Source of the DNA: Elizabethkingia bruuniana
GTDB lineage: Bacteria > Bacteroidota > Bacteroidia > Flavobacteriales > Weeksellaceae
DNA: 64,000 bases
Assembly (NCBI RefSeq): GCF_002024805.1
Contig: NZ_CP014337.1
Span: 1,364,001 to 1,428,000, forward strand
Reading direction: 5' to 3'
Shown: one piece after another, positions 47,801 to 55,107 of the stretch
Numbering within the stretch: the first letter of the stretch is position 1
How the letters are laid out: each line of letters opens with the position of its first letter
The notes under the pieces: model-generated
The model's database searches: none
The model's input: only the letters and a program-made list of their open reading frames with translations
What the model was told of the DNA's origin: nothing
Position numbers and translations under genes: made by a program

Positions 47801-48029
47801 ATTCCATATTTTCTACACCATTTATCTGCTCTTCCAAAGGAGTAACAACCGAGCGTATAACGGTTTGTCCGTTTCCTCCGGGATAAGAACCTCTTACCAT
47901 AACAGTAGGTGGCGCGATATCCGGGAATCGGGTAATTGCGAGTCTGCTAAGGCCTATAATCCCCAGTACTACAATAACTACCGATATTACTGTTGCAAAG
48001 ACCGGACGGTCTATAATTTTTTTTAACAT
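44877..48029 (-). CDS. RND multidrug efflux transporter (HAE1 family)
   Basis: A 1050-residue inner-membrane pump. 12 membrane helices, two large periplasmic loops after helices 1 and 7. Family marks: RPVFATVISVVIVVLG at the N-terminus, SYPGGNGQTV, the proton-relay D-D in LAIGIVVDDAIVVVEA (about 405) and G-L-L-A-K-N-A-I-L-I-V-E-F near 945. Length equals AcrB (1049). It exports drugs with the adaptor (48065-49192) and the channel protein. 35 bp separate it from the adaptor gene, so this is a three-gene operon. Confidence 0.96.
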   Translation of the reverse strand: MLKKIIDRPVFATVISVVIVVLGIIGLSRLAITRFPDIAPPTVMVRGSYPGGNGQTVIRSVVTPLEEQINGVENMEYMKSTASNDGSFSISIIFKQGVDPDQAAVNVQNRVQQATPILPQEVLRNGITTSKQQNSMIMVFNLYTDDNSKYDETFLQNYANINLLPQVKRIKGVGQAQIFGIKDYSMRIWLDPQKMAAQGLDPADVTNAIANQSLEAAPGKLGQESDATLEYVIRYKGKKNQPEQYENIIVKNEGTNIVRLKDISRVEFGSINYSGNNTTNEKNAVTIAIMQTSGSNANDIEIGVNKSLEQLSKSFPPGIKYSKVISSKERLDEAISQVKSTLLEAFVLVFIIVFLFLQDLRSTIIPAIAVPVAIIGTFFFLLVLGFTINVLTLFALVLAIGIVVDDAIVVVEAVHSKMEGSTMSGKEATHSAMGEITSAVISITLVMAAVFIPIGFMTGSAGIFYKQFAYTLAIAIIISAVNALTLTPALCALFLKNHNTESGHTHEKKGFVKKFTTAFNAGFENMTGKYVKGIKFLFKRKLVAGGLVVGVIALAGFLMTTTPKSFVPMEDDGLLIYSLTMPPGTGLTKTTEVANRINKMLKQNEAIKENTSITGYNLLSSSAGPAYGMGFIKLKPKKERGAVKDIESINAMISQQMAGIKEGSVMVFRMPPVEGYGVTNDAEIVLQDRTGRDPQVLKAKADELIGQLMQTPGVAFAYTTFRADYPQLELEVDEDKAKQMGVSVAGLLNTIQGYFSGDQSQNFSRFGKFYRVNIKADGVFRMDEAAFNNIFTKNSAGEMVPVNTLITLKKVYGPESVSRYNLYNSLTINVAPVPGISNGELMNRIEPVLDKLPSDYSYEWTGLSLEEKASGNQTVFILALCIFFVYLILSAQYESYLLPLSVILSIPTGVIGAFLGIRAVGLDNNIFVQVGLIMLVGLLAKNAILIVEFAVQRRKEGMSIIDSAIAGARSRLRPIVMTSLAFIVGMIPLMISSGGMAAGNISISVSAAMGMLSGVVLGVFVIPVLYILFQYLQEKVSGKKHTDQTVKSES

Positions 48030-48064
48030 AATTTCGTTTTTAATATGTAATTATTCTCTGCGGG

Positions 48065-49192
48065 TTATTTTGCAGGTGCTTTCTTTGGCTGTACCTTCAT
48101 CCCGTCCTGTAGCATATCGATTCTGTTTAGTGCAATTTTGTCCCCTGCTTTTACTCCCGATTTTACATAATAAGTATCCTTGGTTTTTCCGTCGATCTGG
48201 ATGGGTACCATTGCAACTTTGCTACTGTCAGCAAGCTTGAATACAAAGAATTTATCCTGAATGTCTTTTACACTTGTTATCGGAAGCTCTACAATATTGT
48301 CTACCGTTCTGCCGATCACAATTTTTCCGGCACCACCGGAACGCAGTAGTTTATCAGGATTAGGGAAAACAGCTTTCATGGTAATACTCCCTGTTACTTT
48401 ATCTATATTACCACTACCCGCTTCTACTCTGCCTTTTTGGTTGTATACCGATCCGTCTGCAAGGATCAGCTGGATATTAGCTGAATCTCCTGATAAAATT
48501 CCTTCTTTGCTGTAAGTGATATAATTAGCTTCGCTTATTGAGAAATAAACCTGTACTGTACTGATGTCTGAAAGTGTTGTCAGTGCTACTGTATCTGCAG
48601 GTGATACCAATGTACCTGTACGATTAGGAATGCGACCGATATAACCGCTTACAGGTGCCTTTATAAGTGTGAAATTAGCATTGATCTTTGAAGATCCCAA
48701 TGCTGCTTTTGCCTGTTCTACCTGAGCTGTAGCTGCATTATAATTGGCCTGAGCTGTTTTTAGCTGCATATCGGAAACCACTTTCCCGTCTACAAGAGGA
48801 CGTAGTTTTTCAACTTCCAGTCTGGCTGTTGCCTGAGCTGCAAGCGCGGATTTTAATCCGGCATCACTATTTTTTACCTGTTCATTATAGACATCCGGCA
48901 TTATTCTGAATAAAGGCTGTCCTTTTTGTACATACTGCCCTTCTTTTACTAATACAGCCTGTAAATATCCGGTTACCTGAGGCTTTACGTCAACATTTAC
49001 AATACCCTCAATATTACCAGGGTATTCTTTTTGTGTATCCCCTGTTCCCTGAATAAGGGTAACAAAGTCTGTTTCCGGTGCAGGTAATTCTCCGGCTGCA
49101 GAACCGGGACTACTCTGTCCGCACGATGAAAGAAACATCGCTGCTGCTACAGCCAATATTAAAGAGCTTGGTTTTCTCATTTTTGTAATCAT
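48065..49192 (-). CDS. RND efflux periplasmic adaptor lipoprotein
   Basis: A membrane-fusion protein of about 375 residues. Lipobox L-S-S-C about 24 residues after the ATG at 49192 (an ATG at 49180 gives a signal peptide 4 residues shorter; a GTG at 49240 is less likely). It has the lipoyl domain split by a helical hairpin (KEGQYVQKGQPLF near 80; FTLIKAPVSGYIGRI near 175) and a beta-barrel part after. It links the RND pump to the outer channel. First gene of the operon. Confidence 0.93.
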   Translation of the reverse strand: MITKMRKPSSLILAVAAAMFLSSCGQSSPGSAAGELPAPETDFVTLIQGTGDTQKEYPGNIEGIVNVDVKPQVTGYLQAVLVKEGQYVQKGQPLFRIMPDVYNEQVKNSDAGLKSALAAQATARLEVEKLRPLVDGKVVSDMQLKTAQANYNAATAQVEQAKAALGSSKINANFTLIKAPVSGYIGRIPNRTGTLVSPADTVALTTLSDISTVQVYFSISEANYITYSKEGILSGDSANIQLILADGSVYNQKGRVEAGSGNIDKVTGSITMKAVFPNPDKLLRSGGAGKIVIGRTVDNIVELPITSVKDIQDKFFVFKLADSSKVAMVPIQIDGKTKDTYYVKSGVKAGDKIALNRIDMLQDGMKVQPKKAPAK

Positions 49193-49257
49193 ATCTCTGA
49201 CATTTAATTTGCTGCAAAGGAAGCTATCATTTAAAAGCACGGATTCGATTATCTGAC

Positions 49258-49291
49258 TGAAACGGAAATATTGGCCTCTGAAATGTAAAGA
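49258..49291. promoter_or_regulatory. Paired TGAAACGGAAATA-like sites upstream of the RND operon
   Basis: TGAAACGGAAATA at 49258-49270 is followed 21 bp later by a degenerate copy TGAAATGTAAAGA (49279-49291). Same orientation and spacing as at the MFS gene. Confidence 0.55.
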
Positions 49292-49428
49292 GACCCGACC
49301 GAAAAGATTAGCAGCTGTTTTTATTATCTGTTAGTACTGGATTTTTCGCTTTAAATGGTTGTATTTCAGCGTGTAGTGTTTACGAATTTCATTGTCTGAT
49401 ATACGATGTTACGCTTCAGTTGTACAGG

Positions 49429-49459
49429 ATTACGTTTGGGAAGTAACTATTTCCGTTTC
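49429..49459. promoter_or_regulatory. Paired inverted copies of the motif upstream of the porin gene
   Basis: TATTTCCGTTTC (49448-49459) is the reverse complement of GAAACGGAAATA. A weaker copy, ATTACGTTT (49429-49437), lies so that its CGTTT is 21 bp before that of the strong copy. Confidence 0.5.
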
Positions 49460-49495
49460 GGTAAAATAACAGATATTTTCCATTACCATCGAATG

Positions 49496-49503
49496 TAGAT
49501 TTG
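49496..49503 (+). promoter_or_regulatory. -7 promoter box of the porin gene
   Basis: TAGATTTG matches TAnnTTTG, 32 bp before the ATG at 49536. Confidence 0.4.
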
Positions 49504-49535
49504 CTTCAGTTTTAATCAAGAAAAAATTAGAAACA

Positions 49536-50120
49536 ATGAAAAAAGTATTATTAGCGGTAGCATTCACATTTGGAATTGGGGCAATTAGTGTAAGTGCACA
49601 AAGTATTGAATTAATTCCTAAAGCTGGTATTAATGTAGCGACACAATCCATAAAAAGTATTGGTGGTGAAAAATCTAAAGTAGGTTTTCAGGCAGGTTTA
49701 GGTGTTAATATTCCTATAGGAAAAGATGGTTTTTCTATTCAGCCGGAACTTAACTATATACAAAAAGGAGTTGCATTTAAGCCTGCAGGAGCCAGCAAGA
49801 CAAACTACAACCTGAATTATCTGGAAATACCGGTATTATTAAAATACAGCTTTGGACCGGTATATGTAAATGCAGGGCCTTCTATTGGTTTCCGTTTGGG
49901 ACAGAGTAATAAAGTAAAGGAAGCTTTGGGTAAAACAAAAAGTGTTGACTTTGGGTTGCAAATGGGATTGGGAGCCGCAATACCGGCAGGACCAGGTAAA
50001 CTAATTGTAGACGGACGATACAATCTAGGGCTAAGCAATATCTCTGATGTAAAAGGAGAAAGCATTAAAAACCGTGGATTTATATTTTCTCTGGGATATG
50101 CCATTCCAATTGGTAAGTAA
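49536..50120 (+). CDS. Outer-membrane beta-barrel (porin family) protein
   Basis: A 194-residue protein with a signal peptide (residues 1-21, SVSAQ) and an eight-stranded barrel pattern: KAGINVATQSIK, VGFQAGLGVNIP, FSIQPELNYIQKG, NLNYLEIPVLLKYSF, VYVNAGPSIGFRLG, FGLQMGLGAAIPAG, IVDGRYNLGLSNI and a final strand ending in YAIPIGK. This fits the Bacteroidota OMP_b-brl family. Divergent from the RND operon and apparently sharing its regulatory motif. Confidence 0.88.
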   Translation: MKKVLLAVAFTFGIGAISVSAQSIELIPKAGINVATQSIKSIGGEKSKVGFQAGLGVNIPIGKDGFSIQPELNYIQKGVAFKPAGASKTNYNLNYLEIPVLLKYSFGPVYVNAGPSIGFRLGQSNKVKEALGKTKSVDFGLQMGLGAAIPAGPGKLIVDGRYNLGLSNISDVKGESIKNRGFIFSLGYAIPIGK

Positions 50121-50140
50121 TTGAAATTCCATAGATAGAG

Positions 50141-50169
50141 ATCCCTGGCCGGCTAGTTCTGCCGGGGAT
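50141..50169 (+). terminator. Weak terminator after the porin gene
   Basis: ATCCC-GGC ... GCC-GGGAT hairpin in the 78-bp spacer; no long T-run follows, so strength is uncertain. Confidence 0.4.
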
Positions 50170-50198
50170 TTCGTATATTAATACAAACATTTTTTGAT

Positions 50199-51026
50199 AT
50201 GAACAGAATAATTGTAGCAACAGATTATTCAGCAGCAGGGCAAAATGCTATGCTCTATGCTGCTGAAGCCGCCGCCAAGCATAATATAGAGCTTGTCCTA
50301 TTTCATTTGCATAATATATCTATCCATGCTTTAAATGCAAGACTTTCCGTAGAGTCTATGGATAATATATTTCAGAAAGCCAAAGACAATTTTGAAGATA
50401 GTGCTTATGCCCTATCCCAGACCTTTGGTATTAAAGTAATCCGGCACTTTGCATCTGGTGATATCTATACAGAACTTTCTGCATGTGCTGAAACCTGGAA
50501 GGCAGATATCCTGGTAATGGGTATGAGTGATAAAAGCCTTGAACAGCAGCTAATGGGAAATACAACAACTAAGGTTATTCATCGTCTGAAGATTCCTGTA
50601 TTGGCAGTTCCTGAAAATCTGCATTATACACCGGTGAATAATATACTTTATGCATGTGATTTTGATAAAGATATATCTGGAGAATTTCCTGATAAACTTC
50701 GTGATTTTGCTTCTGTATTTGGAGCTCAGATAGAAATATTCACAGTTGAGTCTGTCTTAAAAAAGCTACAGACAGATGATGCTGTAAAGGAACGAAAGCT
50801 CAATATGGATAACGGACTGGCGGGTATCAGTCATTATTATAAAAATGTACTTTCCGATAATGTAGTAGCTGCTATAAAAGATGAAATAGAGAATACACAG
50901 GCAGATTTGCTTGTGATGGTACCTCATAAATATGGTTTTTGGGAATCGGTTATACACAGAAGTAAAACCAGTATTATGGCTTCGGGTAGCAATATCCCGT
51001 TATTATCGATACCTGTTGACGTATGA
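50199..51026 (+). CDS. Universal stress protein, two UspA domains
   Basis: A 275-residue soluble protein made of two tandem Usp folds. The first (about 1-145) starts NRIIVATDYSAAGQNAMLYA and has the ATP-type end LMGNTTTKVIHRLKIPVLAVPE. The second (about 148-275) starts NNILYACDFDKD and ends S-K-T-S-I-M-A-S-G-S-N-I-P-L-L-S-I-P, without a full glycine loop. Usually active under stress or anaerobiosis. Its end overlaps the next gene by 4 bp (ATGA). Confidence 0.9.
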   Translation: MNRIIVATDYSAAGQNAMLYAAEAAAKHNIELVLFHLHNISIHALNARLSVESMDNIFQKAKDNFEDSAYALSQTFGIKVIRHFASGDIYTELSACAETWKADILVMGMSDKSLEQQLMGNTTTKVIHRLKIPVLAVPENLHYTPVNNILYACDFDKDISGEFPDKLRDFASVFGAQIEIFTVESVLKKLQTDDAVKERKLNMDNGLAGISHYYKNVLSDNVVAAIKDEIENTQADLLVMVPHKYGFWESVIHRSKTSIMASGSNIPLLSIPVDV

Positions 51027-51259
51027 CAAATCAAAATATAAGAAAGAAAACCGGTTTAATCCTGTTAGGCTTTGTATTGTTGTATTGGATGGCAGTTCCG
51101 ATATTACCATTTATGGATATTCCGCATAAAGCATGGATCATCTCAGCATTGGTTGTTATTGGAGAAATAATATTTGTTATTGCAATAGCTTTATTAGGAA
51201 AAGAATATTGGGAAAATATAAAAAAAGCAGTTGGCCGATTTTTTAAATCAAAAAAATAA
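51023..51259 (+). CDS. Small membrane protein with transporter-suffix-like domain
   Basis: A 78-residue protein with two membrane helices (about 10-30 and 38-62) and a basic tail (WENIKKAVGRFFKSKK). It resembles the short 'transporter suffix' proteins that accompany or are fused to transporters. Here it overlaps the universal stress gene by 4 bp, so it is translated from the same mRNA. Function unknown. A hairpin at 51268-51296 follows. Confidence 0.7.
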   Translation: MTNQNIRKKTGLILLGFVLLYWMAVPILPFMDIPHKAWIISALVVIGEIIFVIAIALLGKEYWENIKKAVGRFFKSKK

Positions 51260-51267
51260 TTAAAAAG

Positions 51268-51296
51268 ATCCCGGATATTTATTCTATATCCGGGAT
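51268..51296 (+). terminator. Hairpin, possible terminator
   Basis: ATCCCGGATAT / ATATCCGGGAT perfect 11-bp stem, 8 bp after the stop codon; only short T's follow. Confidence 0.5.
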
Positions 51297-51381
51297 TGCT
51301 ATTCCTGACGGGAATAAATAATTTGTAACATATATTCTACATCTGAAAATCTATTTATTAATTTTAAAGAAAAAATAATTC

Positions 51382-52014
51382 ATGGAAATTGATTACGAAA
51401 TTCTGTTAATAATAGCCTCCGTATTTGTGGGTGGTATTATCGGAATAGAAAGAGAATATCAGCTGAAAGCGGCAGGTCTTCGTACAATGATTCTTGTAAC
51501 ACTAGGGTCGTGTATGTTTACAATGTTGTCCAGAAGTCTTGGTGCTCCGGGAAGCCCGGATCGTATTGCTGCTAATATTATTACCGGAATAGGCTTTGTG
51601 GGTGCAGGTGTCATTTTTAAAGAAGAAAACAGAGTGTCCGGACTTACAACTGCTGTTACCATTTGGATTTGCGCAGCTCTTGGTATGACAATAGGTGCAG
51701 GATATTATACTGAAGCAGGATATGGAATGGCTGTAGTTGTTATACTACTGATAAGCTTAAAGTATGTTCAGAATATAATAGATAAAATAAGTTCGCTCCA
51801 TACATACCGGATTACAATTCCTTATAATGATGAAGCAATAGAAAGGTACGAAGCTATTTTCCGTGAACACCATCTAAGACCAATGTTGGGTAAGCAGATC
51901 AAACAAGGAGATTTGTTTACAGTAACCTGGCGGGTGCAGGGAGCCGCGAAAAATCATAAGGTTTGCTCAAAAGTTCTGTTGAATGATGCGTCTATTACAG
52001 AGCTGGTGCTCTAA
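51382..52014 (+). CDS. MgtC/SapB family membrane protein
   Basis: A 210-residue protein. The N-terminal part matches MgtC: four or five membrane helices with GGIIGIEREYQLKAAGLRTMILVTLGS (residues 17-43) and N-I-I-T-G-I-G-F-V-G-A-G-V-I-F-K (about 66-81), both near-invariant in the family. The C-terminal 70 residues form a small ACT-like soluble domain. MgtC proteins help in low magnesium and inside host cells by modulating F-type ATPase in Salmonella; role here is inferred. Confidence 0.93.
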   Translation: MEIDYEILLIIASVFVGGIIGIEREYQLKAAGLRTMILVTLGSCMFTMLSRSLGAPGSPDRIAANIITGIGFVGAGVIFKEENRVSGLTTAVTIWICAALGMTIGAGYYTEAGYGMAVVVILLISLKYVQNIIDKISSLHTYRITIPYNDEAIERYEAIFREHHLRPMLGKQIKQGDLFTVTWRVQGAAKNHKVCSKVLLNDASITELVL

Positions 52015-52039
52015 ATACATGTGTTTATATCAAAAATAT

Positions 52040-52068
52040 AAACCGTTGCTTATCAGGCAGCGGTTTTA
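52040..52068. terminator. Bidirectional terminator
   Basis: AAACCGTTGC / GCAGCGGTTT stem (one G-T pair) then TTATT, between convergent mgtC-like and LytTR genes. Confidence 0.7.
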
Positions 52069-52095
52069 TTATTTAAGTATATACTCGTATTATTA

Positions 52096-52857
52096 TTAAT
52101 ATCCCATCCAGTTTTTAAGTAAGGGAGCTTTATCTCTACTTACAATAATTTCTACATCAGTATTCTTTCTCATAGCCACTTTAAGTTTATTATTAAAGTA
52201 ATTATAAACATGTTCAACAGCATTTATACAAATAATAAACTGTCTGTTAGCCCGGAAGAATAACTTGGGGTCAAGTTGTTGCTCCAGTTCATCCATTGTA
52301 TGTGGAATAATTTCGTCTGTCCCGTCTGCAAGTCTGGCCTTGGTTATCTTCTGTTCCGAATAGAAATAAAGCACATCACTCACCATTACAGTTTTGAAAC
52401 CATCCCTGTATGACAATAGAAAGCGTGTCCGGAAATTTTTAGGACGAAACTCATCCAGCAATTTTTCAATAGAAGGATTAGTTGCTTTATTCACCATGAT
52501 ATCAAGCTGGTCATACTTTTCGAAAGCCATAGCCAGTTCGTCTTTATCAACAGGTTTTAGTAAATAATCTATACTATATTGCTTGAAGGCCTTTATAGCA
52601 TATTCATCATAAGCTGTTGTGAAGATAATAGGAATATCTACCAGCTGGGTTTTATCAAAAATTTCGAAGCTTAGTCCATCTGAAAGCTTAATATCCATCA
52701 TAATAAGATCTGGCCTTTCATGGGTTTCCAGCCATTCAACACTTTCGCTAACGCTTTCCAGCACACTCAGTATATTAGCCTGTGGTTTTATCCCCTGGAT
52801 TAATCTTCTCAGCCTTTCAGCATTAGGTCTTTCGTCTTCTATAATTAAAATATTCAT
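52096..52857 (-). CDS. LytTR response regulator
   Basis: A 253-residue regulator. Receiver domain 1-115 with acidic pair E7/D8 and phospho-acceptor D55 (MMDIKLSDG), K105 (LLKPVDKDEL). LytTR DNA-binding domain about 145-250 (VLYFYSEQKITKARLADG, FFRANRQFIICINAV, and a final DVEIIVSRDKAPLLKNWMGY). It begins 7 bp after its partner kinase. LytTR regulators bind paired direct repeats about two helical turns apart, the spacing seen in the AAACGGAAATA pairs nearby. Confidence 0.93.
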   Translation of the reverse strand: MNILIIEDERPNAERLRRLIQGIKPQANILSVLESVSESVEWLETHERPDLIMMDIKLSDGLSFEIFDKTQLVDIPIIFTTAYDEYAIKAFKQYSIDYLLKPVDKDELAMAFEKYDQLDIMVNKATNPSIEKLLDEFRPKNFRTRFLLSYRDGFKTVMVSDVLYFYSEQKITKARLADGTDEIIPHTMDELEQQLDPKLFFRANRQFIICINAVEHVYNYFNNKLKVAMRKNTDVEIIVSRDKAPLLKNWMGY

Positions 52858-52864
52858 ATACTTA

Positions 52865-53962
52865 TTATTTTAATTCGATTAAAGGAACAGTTACTTTAAA
52901 TATTTTATCATCCTGAAAAATTTCAGGCTTTACAGCACCCAGCAAACGGTATCTTCGGGCTATATTTTCCAATCCGATTCCAGAGGAAGGAGTATTGGTT
53001 TCCAGCGGGTTGAAATTGTTTTCAATAACAATGCTATGTTCGCTGTTACTATAAATTCTTAAATGCAAAGGATTAATTTTGGAAGTTTTATTATGCTTCA
53101 TAGCATTTTCTACCAGTAATTGCAGCGTTAGTGGCGGAAGGCTGTTTAAATACTGCTTGCGGTCTATATCAATTTCGAATATCAGGCCCTCACCTACCCG
53201 TTGCTTTAACAGAAAAATATAGGCATTCAGAAATTTTATTTCTTCCTCCAGATGTATAACATTTTTCTTTGAATTTACGAGCATGTACCGGTAGATCTTC
53301 GTGAAATTTTCAGCATATTCATAGCCCAATTGTTGATCTCTCAGAATCAGTTCGGACAGAACGCTTAAATTGTTGAATACGAAATGAGGATCCAGCTGTA
53401 ATTTTAAAGATTGCAGTTCCGCTTCCATTGCTATTCTGTCAGATTCTGCTGCTCTTACAGCGGTATTTTTCCATTTCAATAAAATACTGTTTCCGGTATT
53501 GATCACCATTACTAAGAATGTCACCATTAGTGTAATGAGAAATTGCTGCATAATTTCTCTGGTCTCCTGTATGTATTTGGAATCAGTAAGAACTGAATGC
53601 ATGCCAGCTTCCAGTACATAGTAAGAATAAATTGAGAAAATTATAAATAATATACCAAGTACAGCGACAAAGTTCAGCAGGGTTTCTATTACAAATCTTT
53701 TTCTCGAATGCTCTATCCATGGTAATTTGTGATCCAGCCAGTTGCTAATCAGGATACTGATTTCACAGACAATCGTACAGAAGATTAATGTAATACCAAA
53801 GTCTGTTAATATCTCTGATATATCCCTGTGAAAAAATGTTCTGGCATATTCCGAAAAGGGATCCATAATGTAACCAATCAGGTACAATATTACAAATGCC
53901 GGCAGGATAATTAATACCCGTTTCCAGTGGTTTTTAAAAAAGACTTCGTTTGTTCTTTTCAT
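52865..53962 (-). CDS. LytS-type sensor histidine kinase
   Basis: A 365-residue membrane kinase: four predicted helices in residues 13-165, a coiled linker, then the His_kinase domain with phospho-acceptor H in LKLQLDPHFVFNNLSVLSEL (about residue 193) and an ATP-binding domain with L-L-V-E-N-A-M-K-H-N (about 280) and S-S-G-I-G-L-E-N-I-A-R-R-Y (about 330). It signals to the LytTR regulator downstream. A near-match to the efflux motif (TGAAACGAAAATA, 54097-54109) lies upstream. Signal unknown. Confidence 0.93.
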   Translation of the reverse strand: MKRTNEVFFKNHWKRVLIILPAFVILYLIGYIMDPFSEYARTFFHRDISEILTDFGITLIFCTIVCEISILISNWLDHKLPWIEHSRKRFVIETLLNFVAVLGILFIIFSIYSYYVLEAGMHSVLTDSKYIQETREIMQQFLITLMVTFLVMVINTGNSILLKWKNTAVRAAESDRIAMEAELQSLKLQLDPHFVFNNLSVLSELILRDQQLGYEYAENFTKIYRYMLVNSKKNVIHLEEEIKFLNAYIFLLKQRVGEGLIFEIDIDRKQYLNSLPPLTLQLLVENAMKHNKTSKINPLHLRIYSNSEHSIVIENNFNPLETNTPSSGIGLENIARRYRLLGAVKPEIFQDDKIFKVTVPLIELK

Positions 53963-54270
53963 ACTTCAGATGCCTCAACTCTTCAGAGACTTTTAAACAT
54001 AATTTTCAGCAACAAATTTCGTGATTTTTGGATAGTTTTTGAACGATTGATAACCCAATCGTCATTATGAGCTCCCGAATCTTATAAATTGGCTTATGAA
54101 ACGAAAATAAGAAGAAAAAGTGGTTAATCTTCTATTATTGACAACCGAAATTTTAGGATACGGCTTCTGATAAGCCGATTGCCGAATTCCTGGGTTTAAG
54201 AGTGAAAAGTAAAACCTCCTGATTCCAGAAGGTTTTATTTTATTAATGAATGAATATGAGTTGCTTAGAT
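53963..54270. other. Gene-free spacer upstream of the sensor kinase
   Basis: 308 bp without a gene. It holds the kinase promoter region, a short hairpin (CGATTG ... CAATCG near 54043-54061), the motif TGAAACGAAAATA and a terminator at 54211. Confidence 0.5.
54211..54237 (-). terminator. Terminator of the T6SS cargo operon
   Basis: AAAACCTCCTG / CAGAAGGTTTT stem (one mismatch) with a 4-nt loop; T-rich on both sides. It is 34 bp after the last immunity-like gene. Confidence 0.7.
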
Positions 54271-54693
54271 CTAAGACTTAACTATTTCCTTCAGCCAGTC
54301 AGGTGTTAATTCTTCCTGTCTTGGAAATACATTTAGATCATCTAAAAATTTGTCTTTACTCGGTTCATATTTGAATTCAGGTTTATTGTCATAATCGAAA
54401 GAAGAATCAAAATGACCATCATTCATAACTGTAAACATAGCCATATACCAAGCTCCCTTATTAGGTGATGTTTTATACATTTCTTCTCTCAAAGTCTTAA
54501 TTTTCATCGTAATATCATTTCCATTTTCCTCCGGGTCAAAAGATATAAACTTTCCTTCTGCCTCATAAAATGCTTTTATAGCAATCATTTTATTTAATGC
54601 GCAAATATTAAGAGAAAAGTTATCCCATTGGTCTGTTGGTATATTATCTATTGTGGAGGATAATATTTGGTTTAGATTATTTTCGATTGTAAT
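54271..54693 (-). CDS. YezG-like immunity protein, start codon apparently ATT
   Basis: The first ATG in this frame (54588) gives only 105 residues and lacks the family's N-terminal helix. The frame stays open upstream to the stop codon of the preceding paralogue, and from ATT at 54693 it encodes I-T-I-E-N-N-L-N-Q-I-L-S-S-T-I-D-N-I-P-T-D-Q-W, which aligns with the paralogue's N-terminus M-T-V-D-E-I-Y...D-W. Full length would be 140 residues. So either ATT is used as start or the gene lost its ATG by a G-to-T change and makes a short product. DUF600/YezG proteins are usually antitoxins to secreted toxins. Ends 34 bp before a terminator. Confidence 0.6.
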   Translation of the reverse strand: MTIENNLNQILSSTIDNIPTDQWDNFSLNICALNKMIAIKAFYEAEGKFISFDPEENGNDITMKIKTLREEMYKTSPNKGAWYMAMFTVMNDGHFDSSFDYDNKPEFKYEPSKDKFLDDLNVFPRQEELTPDWLKEIVKS

Positions 54694-54702
54694 AAATGTT
54701 TG

Positions 54703-55047
54703 TTATTCTTTAGAAAGTCGATCAATTTCATTTTGTAATTCCTGATCCCAAATAAACTCCATATCAAAATCTCCGTCTGATGTTAATGTGAAAATAGCTT
54801 TATCCCATTTGTTATTACCTCCTTCTGTAGTGATCTCATGGAGTTCCATTATTGCAAAATCAACATCTGCATCGAAATTATGTACATCCAATGATTGGGC
54901 AGTATTATTGGAATCTAAATACTCACCTGTTGTGTCAACATAGGTGTCATCTCCCTGAATATTTAGAGTAACTTTGCTCCAGTCCTCACTTTGGATACTG
55001 TTTGCAATATTTTGAGCTATTAATAAATAAATCTCGTCAACTGTCAT
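54703..55047 (-). CDS. YezG-like (DUF600) immunity protein
   Basis: A 114-residue acidic protein. Family marks: W-S-K-V-T-L-N-I near residue 25, a middle acidic helix, and the C-terminal W-D-K-A-I-F-T-L-T-S-D-G-D-F-D-M-E-F. It is a paralogue of the downstream gene, 9 bp away in the same frame. It lies in a T6SS cargo operon behind the effector-immunity pair, so it may neutralise another secreted toxin or a related effector from neighbours. No partner toxin is adjacent. Confidence 0.7.
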   Translation of the reverse strand: MTVDEIYLLIAQNIANSIQSEDWSKVTLNIQGDDTYVDTTGEYLDSNNTAQSLDVHNFDADVDFAIMELHEITTEGGNNKWDKAIFTLTSDGDFDMEFIWDQELQNEIDRLSKE

Positions 55048-55107
55048 ATTTTTAGTTTTTAAAAACTGGACAACAAGATGCTTTTAATGGTTTGTAAGTT
55101 ACAGATA

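Larger units (their letters stand above)
49193..49535. other. Divergent control region of RND operon and porin gene
   Basis: 343 bp without a gene. It contains three copies of the CGGAAATA-type motif in two arrangements (49258-49291 reading toward the RND operon, 49429-49459 toward the porin gene) and the porin -7 box at 49496. Confidence 0.6.
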
